11,973 nt of DNA from JBCDHN01 sp964351855. Its GTDB lineage: Bacteria; Verrucomicrobiota; Verrucomicrobiia; Verrucomicrobiales; DEV007. The stretch lies in assembly GCA_964351855.1 (NCBI GenBank), contig CAYGQD010000220.1, positions 1-11,973 of the forward strand, given 5' to 3'. A program made the translations under genes and the position numbers. Positions 6,872 through 11,973 of the stretch are shown one piece after another. The notes below the pieces were generated by a model. The model was not told the DNA's origin, made no database searches, and saw only the letters and a program-made list of their open reading frames with translations. Within the stretch, counting starts at the first letter, position 1, and every line of letters begins with the position of its first letter.

Positions 6872-8047
6872 TTAATCCCGGTTGAATCGGTCGGTGATGG
6901 ACTCCGTAATGCCGGTGAGAGGATTTCGCTTGGGGGACAACAGTGGTTGATGCTGAGGTTTGATGCGATACACAGGAAAAGGCGCACTGGTGGAGTCTTG
7001 GCCCCCGTTGTAGACTGCGGACCGGTGGATCTGGCTGCAGAAAAAATATAGCCTCCCGTCATTGCCAAATGTCAGTCCGTCAGGCCAGGAAAGCTTGGGA
7101 TCTTTGAGGTAGGTTTCCATGCGACGGTCCTTTGGCTGAATTACTCGAATCGCGCTTTCGGTAAGGTCCGCAACGTAAATGAAGTCTCGCGCATCGATGG
7201 CGATTGAATCGCAAATGGGTTTCGCGGAATACGATTCCACGCCCTGTTCGATCTCGGCTGCGGGGGCAGAATCGTTCTGCAGTAGTGTGGTGGAAATGCG
7301 ATACAGTTGCTGCCCTTTCATCGGTCCGTAATAGAGCCAACGGCCCCGGCGATCGATCGTGATGGGGTTAACCCCCGCCAGGGGTTCCGCGATGGATCCG
7401 TCCGGACGTAAGACCTGGAGCTTCTGGTTCTGAACAATCAGGGGAATGTTTTCCGGAACCACACTGGAGTGACCCTGAAGAACCCGCCGACTCATTCCTG
7501 TCTGAAGATTGAGAACAATAATTGCCGCGTCATCTCCTGACGCGGGGTCGCTGATATAGATAAAGGGTTCGACCGGATCGACCGCGAAATCGGCAACGAA
7601 GGAGGTGGGTAAGGTAGCTGGGGAAGGGAGATAGCGGATTTGGTGAAGTCGATTGATCGCCGGATCCCAGCCCACCACTTTCGCGAGCGTTTCTCCCCGC
7701 CGCCCGTTGTCCAGCATCCAGACCATTCCGCCCTGACCGCCGCGAATTCCCATCACGGCGTCCAACGTTGGCAACGAATCTCCGAGACGACCCGTGCTAA
7801 TTTCTTCCGAAGGAAACGCGGAAATCTCTCCGCCGCGATCGACTCGAACGACTCGTTCACGGGTTTCATAAAATTGATGGAGACTGAAGAAGAGCGAGCC
7901 GTCTGTCCCCACCACCATTCCTGCCGGGCCATGCATTAACTCTGCCGCGATGTCAAGCGATGTTCCATCTCCCGCACGAACCGGTCTATCGCAAAAAAAC
8001 GAAAACACGAGGATCGGAAATACCATGTGAGGGTGAGAAAACTTCAT
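6872..8047 (-). CDS. Secreted Major Royal Jelly Protein/Yellow-family beta-propeller
   Basis: A 391-aa exported protein of the MRJP/Yellow family, which folds as a six-bladed propeller and is best known from insects but also occurs in bacteria. Family motifs run in the expected order: LAKVVGWDPAINRL (121-134), FVADFAVDPVEPFIYISDP (150-168), AAIIVLNLQTGMSRRVL with GHSSVVPE (174-199), KPICDSIAIDARDFIYVADL (276-295) and LSWPDGLTFGNDGRLYFFC (319-337), ending in PFPVYRI. I chose ATG 8047 rather than the upstream ATG at 8107 because it gives a signal peptide (MKFSHPHMVFPILVFSFFC, cleavage likely after VRA, residue 25). The substrate is unknown; insect members bind amines or take part in pigment formation, which should not be carried over directly. 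It lies 108 nt downstream of pgsA on the same strand, with its own candidate promoter. Confidence 0.85.
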   Translation of the reverse strand: MKFSHPHMVFPILVFSFFCDRPVRAGDGTSLDIAAELMHGPAGMVVGTDGSLFFSLHQFYETRERVVRVDRGGEISAFPSEEISTGRLGDSLPTLDAVMGIRGGQGGMVWMLDNGRRGETLAKVVGWDPAINRLHQIRYLPSPATLPTSFVADFAVDPVEPFIYISDPASGDDAAIIVLNLQTGMSRRVLQGHSSVVPENIPLIVQNQKLQVLRPDGSIAEPLAGVNPITIDRRGRWLYYGPMKGQQLYRISTTLLQNDSAPAAEIEQGVESYSAKPICDSIAIDARDFIYVADLTESAIRVIQPKDRRMETYLKDPKLSWPDGLTFGNDGRLYFFCSQIHRSAVYNGGQDSTSAPFPVYRIKPQHQPLLSPKRNPLTGITESITDRFNRD

Positions 8048-8078
8048 TCGCGGAAGAGACTTAAGCGGGCGGGTGCGT

Positions 8079-8107
8079 AGTAGAGGCGTGTTTGGAAAGT
8101 GGGTCAA
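8079..8107 (-). promoter_or_regulatory. Candidate sigma70-type promoter for the MRJP/Yellow gene
   Basis: On the minus strand TTGACC (8107-8102) is followed after 17 nt by TCTACT (8084-8079), 5/6 and 4/6 matches to consensus. The predicted start near 8072 gives a leader of about 25 nt before ATG 8047, which supports the downstream start codon because the -35 covers the upstream alternative ATG at 8107. Pattern match only. Confidence 0.35.
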
Positions 8108-8155
8108 ACGAAAGCAACTGACCAGGTCATCCCACAGATCCTAACGTGTTTCAAC

Positions 8156-8737
8156 TCAGTCATCGCGAAGAATGTGAACATTCTTAACCACGTATCCAAT
8201 CCCCGACCAGACCGTAAGAATGAGAGAGAGCGCGAGTAATACTCGACCGGTGATCTCCAGGCTGGTCGGTTTCCAAGCATAGAGCCCACTGATCCATCCA
8301 AACAGCCATTCCTGAGAGGCCAAAAACAAAAGGAAGTAGATCAGGGTAACGATTTGCCAAATCGTTTTTTGTTTTCCTAGGGAGTCCGCCGAAACCACTT
8401 TGCCGTTTCCCGCTGCCAGCAGTCGCAAGCCGGTCACCAGAAACTCGCGGGCCAGAATCGTAACCACCAGCCAACCCGGGACTAAGCCGATTTCGGCCAG
8501 AAGGACAAATCCGGCGCACATCAGCACTTTGTCCGCCAGTGGATCCATCAGTTTCCCGAAGTTCGTAATTTGATTGTGTTTCCGGGCCAGGTATCCATCG
8601 AGGAAATCGGTGAAGGCCGCGACCGAGAAGACGAGCAGGCTAGCGGAGTGGCAACCGGGAAACTCGAACGACATCAGCGCGACAAACACGCCGGTGAGGA
8701 TTAGACGCAGAACGGTGAGTTGGTTCGGAACATTCAT
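8156..8737 (-). CDS. pgsA: CDP-diacylglycerol--glycerol-3-phosphate 3-phosphatidyltransferase
   Basis: Inner-membrane enzyme that joins CDP-diacylglycerol and glycerol 3-phosphate to make phosphatidylglycerophosphate, the committed step to phosphatidylglycerol and cardiolipin. The 193-aa length is normal. The N-terminus MNVPNQLTVLRLIL is typical of PgsA. The CDP-alcohol phosphotransferase signature D-x2-DG-x2-AR-x8-G-x3-D-x3-D is complete: Asp44, Asp47-Gly48, Ala51-Arg52, Gly61, Asp65 and Asp69, so the metal- and CDP-binding site looks active. Several hydrophobic helices follow, with the conserved AREFLVTGLRLLAA (96-109) and the GKQKTIWQ segment (121-128). ATG 8737 overlaps the stop of moaE by 4 nt, so it is probably translated from the moaE transcript. 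The link with moaE has no evident metabolic logic and may simply be shared transcription. Confidence 0.95.
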   Translation of the reverse strand: MNVPNQLTVLRLILTGVFVALMSFEFPGCHSASLLVFSVAAFTDFLDGYLARKHNQITNFGKLMDPLADKVLMCAGFVLLAEIGLVPGWLVVTILAREFLVTGLRLLAAGNGKVVSADSLGKQKTIWQIVTLIYFLLFLASQEWLFGWISGLYAWKPTSLEITGRVLLALSLILTVWSGIGYVVKNVHILRDD

Positions 8738-9141
8738 TCTTGGAATACAGGATGTTTCCAGATGGGCACGGTTGTTTTGATGGATTTCAGGTAGGTTTCA
8801 CAAAGGGTGAATCCTTCCGCGCTGTGCGGAGTTTGGACTCGAATCAGGATCGAAGGTTCACCTGCGGCTACGAATCCGATTCGGTGGTGAATCCAGGCGG
8901 CGTGGTTGGGGTGCTGATGAGACAGTGATCGCCAAAGTTTGACGAGTTGCCGCATCGCCATGGTTTCATAACAACTGTATTCGATTCCTAGGATCGGTTG
9001 ATCGTGTTCCAGGTGTCGAACGACTCCCAAAAACCGAAGATCCGCTCCGTAGCGTCGATCACAGAAAAGGGTAGCCTCGAATTCTTCGGTGGTTTGCCGG
9101 GAAATCGAAAGATTTGCCGGCACCAATTCTGATTCCATCAT
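8734..9141 (-). CDS. moaE: Molybdopterin synthase catalytic subunit MoaE
   Basis: Large subunit of molybdopterin synthase, which with thiocarboxylated MoaD inserts the dithiolene sulfurs into precursor Z (cPMP) during molybdenum cofactor synthesis in the cytoplasm. The 135-aa product shows the family pattern: GADLRFLGVVRHLEH (32-46), LGIEYSCYETMA (51-62), IHHRIGFVAAGEPSILI (84-100), and the active-site end SIKTTVPIWK (120-129) with Lys122 and Lys129 matching the two catalytic lysines seven residues apart in the E. coli enzyme. One difference is PHS (105-107), where many family members have an HR pair. The gene lies 42 nt after the MYG1-family gene and overlaps pgsA by 4 nt. No moaD, moaA or moaC is in the window, so its partner must be encoded elsewhere. 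Confidence 0.93.
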   Translation of the reverse strand: MMESELVPANLSISRQTTEEFEATLFCDRRYGADLRFLGVVRHLEHDQPILGIEYSCYETMAMRQLVKLWRSLSHQHPNHAAWIHHRIGFVAAGEPSILIRVQTPHSAEGFTLCETYLKSIKTTVPIWKHPVFQE

Positions 9142-9183
9142 GCGAGCTAGGAGTGGTGATCGCGAAAGAGAAGATGTTTTCCG

Positions 9184-10062
9184 TTAGGAAGCGCCATCCG
9201 CGACTTGAGCTAACTGAAGTAAGGCCAAGAGGCGCTGGCGGTCCGTCGCGGTCGTCTTGGCCACAAATCCGCGCATGTGGGCGAAGTGGACATCGCTACA
9301 GGTGTCCAGCATGGAAAAATCCAGTGATAGGCAGCCATTGTAACGCGACATCCCATAGCCGGAACCGCGTCGATCCGGGTAAATCATCGCGGCAACGCAA
9401 TCGCCTTTGCCGCTCTCATCAATGAACCGCTGCAACCCGAGTGAAGAATCATCGGGTACGGGTTCGGTTCGTGGCATAAAGAGAACTTCGAACTCGCCGT
9501 GAGGGCCATCCACGGTCCAGAACTCAGAATGCACGCTGATGAATTCGAGTCGTTGGCGCAACAACGTCAAATAGCTTATCAAATCCTCTCCGATGTAGCG
9601 CATGATGTGCCAAAGCGGTTGATCCTGAGTGAGTCGTGATGTGAGCGCGAATCGCCGCAAAAGCGTGAGGTCGATCGGCGAGTTTAACTGGCTCAGCAAC
9701 TCCCGTTCGACGCCTAACCACTCTGCCGTTTCGGTCGGTCCACGAGAATCAAACCACTCTGCGGTCTCCAGCCAATCACAGAATTTCAGTGCATCGTCGT
9801 AGACTCCCAAATGCTGAAGAACCAAGCTCAGGGCACAAACCGGAGGATGATCTTTCGGAAACTGGTGATGGTCGAAGTTTCCCAATTCAGGATCATGGGA
9901 TCCCCCCACATCCACCACCAGAATGCCTGGATCACTGAGGTCCGATTGACTCGGCTCCCGGCGAACAACATCCACCTGGTGTTGATGAATGAGCACACTG
10001 CACGCCATGAAGTCGTCCTTATGGGCGCTTCCAGGGTGCGTAAGGATCTGCTTGATGTTCAT
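9184..10062 (-). CDS. MYG1-family (UPF0160) metal-dependent hydrolase/nuclease
   Basis: A 292-aa protein of the MYG1 family, related to DHH-type phosphoesterases; the human member is reported to be a 3'-5' RNA exonuclease, while the bacterial role is not settled. Family metal-site motifs are present: THPGSAHKDDFMA (8-20), VVDVGGSHDPE (49-59) and NFDHHQ (62-67). Further matches are the C-terminal block DVHFAHMRGFVAKT (257-270) and the IYPDRRGSGYGMSRY stretch (227-241). I chose ATG 10062, which begins MNIKQILTHPGSAH right at the domain edge. An upstream TTG at 10098 would add 12 residues unlike the family. The gene heads a same-strand run with moaE 42 nt downstream and is divergent from the VOC gene across an 86-nt gap. 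It could act in RNA turnover; no partner in the window specifies it further. Confidence 0.85.
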   Translation of the reverse strand: MNIKQILTHPGSAHKDDFMACSVLIHQHQVDVVRREPSQSDLSDPGILVVDVGGSHDPELGNFDHHQFPKDHPPVCALSLVLQHLGVYDDALKFCDWLETAEWFDSRGPTETAEWLGVERELLSQLNSPIDLTLLRRFALTSRLTQDQPLWHIMRYIGEDLISYLTLLRQRLEFISVHSEFWTVDGPHGEFEVLFMPRTEPVPDDSSLGLQRFIDESGKGDCVAAMIYPDRRGSGYGMSRYNGCLSLDFSMLDTCSDVHFAHMRGFVAKTTATDRQRLLALLQLAQVADGAS

Positions 10063-10121
10063 GCAATCTCTGTCCCACACGCTGCTGCATTCCTCCAAGG
10101 ATTTCTTTTTGCTTGTGGCAG

Positions 10122-10132
10122 GACCAATCGGT
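10122..10132. repeat. GACCAATCGGT element in the MYG1/VOC divergent gap
   Basis: This 11-mer lies in the 86-nt region between the divergent MYG1 and VOC starts, 16 nt before ATG 10149. The same 11-mer occurs at 10571-10581 upstream of the next gene, there as part of a perfect palindrome. In this copy only the right half is present, since the preceding bases do not complete CCGATTG. It may be a shared binding half-site or chance. I see no convincing -35/-10 pair in this gap for either gene. Confidence 0.2.
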
Positions 10133-10148
10133 AGCCAGCGTGGATACC

Positions 10149-10496
10149 ATGAATGTTGAACGCGTCAAGTATGTGATCTGGGCGGCTGAAATGCCCCGAG
10201 CCCTTCGGTTTTACCAAGAAGCCTTGGGTGCAAAGATCATCAAGAACTCTGAAGTCATTAGTGAAGTGCAAATTTGCGACGCCGTGATCGGCATCCATGG
10301 AGGTGGGGAGGGGAAGCGAACCTGGACTGGCCTGAGCTTTCAAGTGGCCGACGTGATTGAAGGGGCCAAGGATGTGGTGGCGGCAGGCGGCGAGCTAAAA
10401 CGCGAGCCTGAGCCGGAGAACGGAGAACCGCCGCACCTGGCAATGTGCGTGGATTCTGAGGGGAACGAAATCATGCTCACGCGAAAGCGCGGTTGA
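10149..10496 (+). CDS. VOC/glyoxalase-fold family protein
   Basis: A 115-aa protein with one vicinal-oxygen-chelate domain. The N-terminal strand and helix read RVKYVIWAAEMPRALRFYQE followed by LGAK (residues 5-29), the usual 'FY...LG' pattern. The second half has TGLSFQVADVIEGAKDVVAA (60-79) and the closing strand MCVDSEGNEIMLTR (99-112), typical of the dioxygenase/glyoxalase superfamily. These proteins act as dimers binding a metal and small electrophilic or aromatic substrates, or as antibiotic-binding proteins. The first-strand metal ligand position (often His) is occupied by Tyr8 or nearby hydrophobics, so metal binding is uncertain; His50, His96 and Glu107 could contribute. ATG 10149 is the natural start; an earlier in-frame ATG at 10113 adds 12 unrelated residues. 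The gene stands alone on the plus strand, divergent from the MYG1 gene. The specific reaction cannot be named. Confidence 0.8.
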   Translation: MNVERVKYVIWAAEMPRALRFYQEALGAKIIKNSEVISEVQICDAVIGIHGGGEGKRTWTGLSFQVADVIEGAKDVVAAGGELKREPEPENGEPPHLAMCVDSEGNEIMLTRKRG

Positions 10497-10505
10497 GGGA
10501 CCCAT

Positions 10506-10537
10506 GCCGAGAAGCTGGAAAATGGTCCTATCTCGGC
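10506..10537 (+). repeat. Inverted repeat downstream of the VOC gene
   Basis: GCCGAGA (10506-10512) pairs perfectly with TCTCGGC (10531-10537) around an 18-nt loop, 9 nt after the VOC stop codon. There is no T-run after it, so it is not a standard intrinsic terminator, but it could be a 3' stem-loop that stabilises the VOC mRNA. The surrounding 161-nt gap (10497-10657) has no credible gene. Confidence 0.3.
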
Positions 10538-10564
10538 CCGATCTGTGCTCGCGCGCGGAAAATT

Positions 10565-10598
10565 CCGATTGACCAATCGGTCGCTCCCCCGGTAAGAT
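10565..10598 (+). promoter_or_regulatory. Operator-like palindrome over a candidate promoter
   Basis: CCGATTG-AC-CAATCGG (10565-10580) is a perfect 7-bp inverted repeat with a 2-nt spacer. It contains TTGACC (10569-10574), a 5/6 match to the -35 box, followed after 18 nt by TAAGAT (10593-10598), a 4/6 match to the -10 box. A dimeric regulator bound here would block RNA polymerase. The element lies 60 nt before ATG 10658 and is the best promoter/operator candidate in the window. Its right side, GACCAATCGGT, also appears upstream of the VOC gene at 10122-10132. Confidence 0.4.
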
Positions 10599-10657
10599 TC
10601 GCAAAAAGTGTGTGAAGCGAGTGGGGCTTGCCTTCGTCCACGTTTTACCCAACTACC

Positions 10658-11158
10658 ATGTTATCGCATGAAGATTCGGAGGCTTGGTCCGTCGCGATGG
10701 AGCTCCACGATCAGCCCAATGCCGAGCAACAACTCGGATCAGCCATTCAAACCGCCCTCGACGATCAAAACACCGAGCTGGAAGGCCAAGCTCGGACCGC
10801 GCTTGGAATTTATTACCAGCATCAAGGACGGATAGACGACGCGCGCGCTTTTTTGGAGCACGCCGTAACCGTGGTGGCACCTACCGATGCGGACTACGCC
10901 GCGGCTCAATTCCACCTGGATTCGCTCAATTCTGATGTGAGCTGCGGCTGCCGGGAACACGAATCGGAAGTCGCTCGCTACATTCGCCATTTCGTTCTCT
11001 CCCGCATTCCCGAGGGGTTGATCAGCCATTTTGCCGCCGATGTGAAAGCAGATGGCAATGTGACGCTCGATGTGGAAGTGACGCGAGAGCTGAATGACGA
11101 GGAAGAGCAACTCGTCAACGCCACGATTGATGAGGCGCTCGCGATTTGCTCCGAGTAG
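10658..11158 (+). CDS. Unrecognised protein with one TPR-like motif
   Basis: I do not recognise this 166-aa protein. It has no signal peptide or membrane segment and is acidic, so it should be cytoplasmic. Residues 43-77 form a TPR-like helix pair (GQARTALGIYYQHQGRIDDA, then RAFLEHAVTVV). A C-G-C motif (Cys96-Gly-Cys98) separates this from the C-terminal part, in which VARYIRHFVLSRIPEGLISH (105-124) is followed by a short strand DGNVTLDVEVTREL (132-145) and a final helix. I chose ATG 10658, since the open frame further upstream has only a TTG at 10628. There is no clear ribosome binding site. The gene converges with cysS with 15 nt between stops and has the palindromic promoter candidate upstream. 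Codon usage looks native. It could be a small adaptor protein, but nothing around it indicates a partner. Confidence 0.7.
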   Translation: MLSHEDSEAWSVAMELHDQPNAEQQLGSAIQTALDDQNTELEGQARTALGIYYQHQGRIDDARAFLEHAVTVVAPTDADYAAAQFHLDSLNSDVSCGCREHESEVARYIRHFVLSRIPEGLISHFAADVKADGNVTLDVEVTRELNDEEEQLVNATIDEALAICSE

Positions 11159-11173
11159 CCGTGCCCCACTGCG

Positions 11174-11973
11174 TCAATCGAGAGGCATCACCTCGAAACC
11201 GTCTTTCGAGTCCTTGATCTGCCAACCCGATTTCGCCAAATCGTCACGAATGGCGTCTGCGGCGGCCCAGTCCTTGGTCTGCTTGGCATCCCAACGGTCC
11301 TGAGCCTTCTGCAAAATTTCTTCTGGAACGGTAACAGTTGTCTCGACGGGAAGCACCAGTCCCATCGCGGCGAGAATGAAGTGCAGGGCGATCCAGGATT
11401 TTTTCGGATCTGGGTGGAGGGATTTCAATGCTGTGAACGTTTTTCCCAGCGCATCCGGAGTATTGAGATCATTGAGGAGCGCTTCCCAAGCGGGTTCGAA
11501 TTCTCCGAGATCCACTCCGTTGCAAAGTTCCCTAAAAGTGGGTATCGCCGGTTCTTCGGCAGCTTCGCGCAGTTCCTTCTCTGCCCGGGCCAATCGCAGC
11601 AGAGCTTGTCGGGCACCGTGAAGCGATTCGAAGGTTTCATTGCCAGTTTTATCCTTCGCGACGAAGTTCAGCGGCTGTCGGTAGTGTGCACTGGCAAGTA
11701 CGTAGCGCAAATCCGCAGGGGAGAATCCGGCGTTCTCAAGGTCGGCAAGGGTGTAGAAATTGCCCTGGCTTTTTGCCATTTTACCCCCGTTCACCATCAG
11801 ATGGGTGGTGTGAAACCAGTGATGGCACATCAGCTTTCCGGTCGATGCCTCGCTTTGAGCGATCTCGTTGTCGTGATGGGGAAAGCAGAGATCGATTCCG
11901 CCGGAGTGAAGATCAAATGTTTCACCCAGATACTCCAGACTCATCGCCGAGCACTCGAGATGCCATCCGGGGC
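11174..11973 (-). CDS. cysS: Cysteinyl-tRNA synthetase, C-terminal part (cut by window end)
   Basis: Class I aminoacyl-tRNA synthetase that charges tRNA-Cys; the visible 265 residues are roughly the last 55-60% of the protein, and the reading frame runs off the window edge at 11973. The visible sequence begins PGWHLECSAMSLEYLGETF, matching the conserved region before the zinc site. The zinc ligands expected in this part are present: Cys of ECSAM, and His and Glu of HHDNE in the FPHHDNEIAQSEA block. The signature lysine loop reads KMAKSQGNF instead of the usual KMSKSLGNF. The C-terminal anticodon-binding region follows, with the family ending AKQTKDWAAADAIRDDL (about 40 residues before the stop) and a short GFEVMPLD tail. 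The N-terminal HIGH region and first zinc cysteine lie outside the window. The stop is 15 nt from that of the convergent plus-strand gene. Confidence 0.95.
   Translation of the reverse strand, partial: PGWHLECSAMSLEYLGETFDLHSGGIDLCFPHHDNEIAQSEASTGKLMCHHWFHTTHLMVNGGKMAKSQGNFYTLADLENAGFSPADLRYVLASAHYRQPLNFVAKDKTGNETFESLHGARQALLRLARAEKELREAAEEPAIPTFRELCNGVDLGEFEPAWEALLNDLNTPDALGKTFTALKSLHPDPKKSWIALHFILAAMGLVLPVETTVTVPEEILQKAQDRWDAKQTKDWAAADAIRDDLAKSGWQIKDSKDGFEVMPLD

Noticed and set aside
6772..7068. 98-aa minus-strand frame between the DUF4403 and MRJP genes
   Set aside because: Most of it overlaps the 3' end of the MRJP gene in another frame. The remaining 100 nt is better explained as a promoter region.
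8048..8107. Longer N-terminus for the MRJP gene starting at 8107
   Set aside because: The extra 20 residues are charged and hide the signal peptide, and the candidate -35 box covers that start.
10063..10098. TTG start for the MYG1 gene at 10098
   Set aside because: The 12 added residues do not fit the family, in which the THxGxxHxDD motif begins close to the N-terminus. There is an AGGA-like stretch nearby, but it lies inside the extension itself.

Overview
The window is a moderately GC-rich bacterial chromosome segment with no mobile elements, CRISPR arrays or RNA genes that I can see. It carries twelve near-contiguous genes. An ECF sigma / anti-sigma pair, a PilT-type ATPase, a TIR-TPR membrane protein and a bacterial Yellow/MRJP protein among housekeeping genes would suit a Gram-negative bacterium of the PVC group, perhaps Verrucomicrobiota (Opitutae-like). 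That placement is an inference from gene content and protein style, not a proof.

Layout. Positions 55-2907 (+) look like one operon. It holds an ECF sigma factor, a membrane-anchored anti-sigma-like protein, a small secreted protein and a PilT-family ATPase. The first three genes are joined by 4-nt stop/start overlaps, and pilT follows 20 nt later. After a 120-nt intergenic stretch with several small repeats comes a 729-aa protein (3028-5217, +) with an N-terminal TIR domain, one membrane helix and a long TPR-like region. Its stop codon overlaps that of the convergent DUF4403-family membrane protein (5214-6764, -).

The minus strand then carries, in order of transcription from 10062 down to 5214, a MYG1-family hydrolase/nuclease, moaE (molybdopterin synthase large subunit), pgsA (phosphatidylglycerophosphate synthase), a secreted Major Royal Jelly Protein/Yellow-family beta-propeller and the DUF4403 protein. 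moaE and pgsA overlap by 4 nt. The last two genes each have a 107-108-nt upstream gap holding a plausible sigma70-type promoter, so they are probably transcribed separately as well. Divergent from the MYG1 gene are a small VOC/glyoxalase-fold protein (10149-10496, +) and an unrecognised protein with one TPR-like motif (10658-11158, +). The latter is preceded by an operator-like palindrome placed over a candidate -35 box. The window ends inside cysS (cysteinyl-tRNA synthetase, minus strand, N-terminal part missing).

The least ordinary items are the TIR - membrane helix - TPR protein with an intact WxxxE motif, the tight coupling of an ECF sigma/anti-sigma pair to a divergent PilT, and the palindromic element at 10565-10580, part of which recurs upstream of the VOC gene. 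I found no clear multi-gene novel system. No gap without a gene exceeds about 160 nt.
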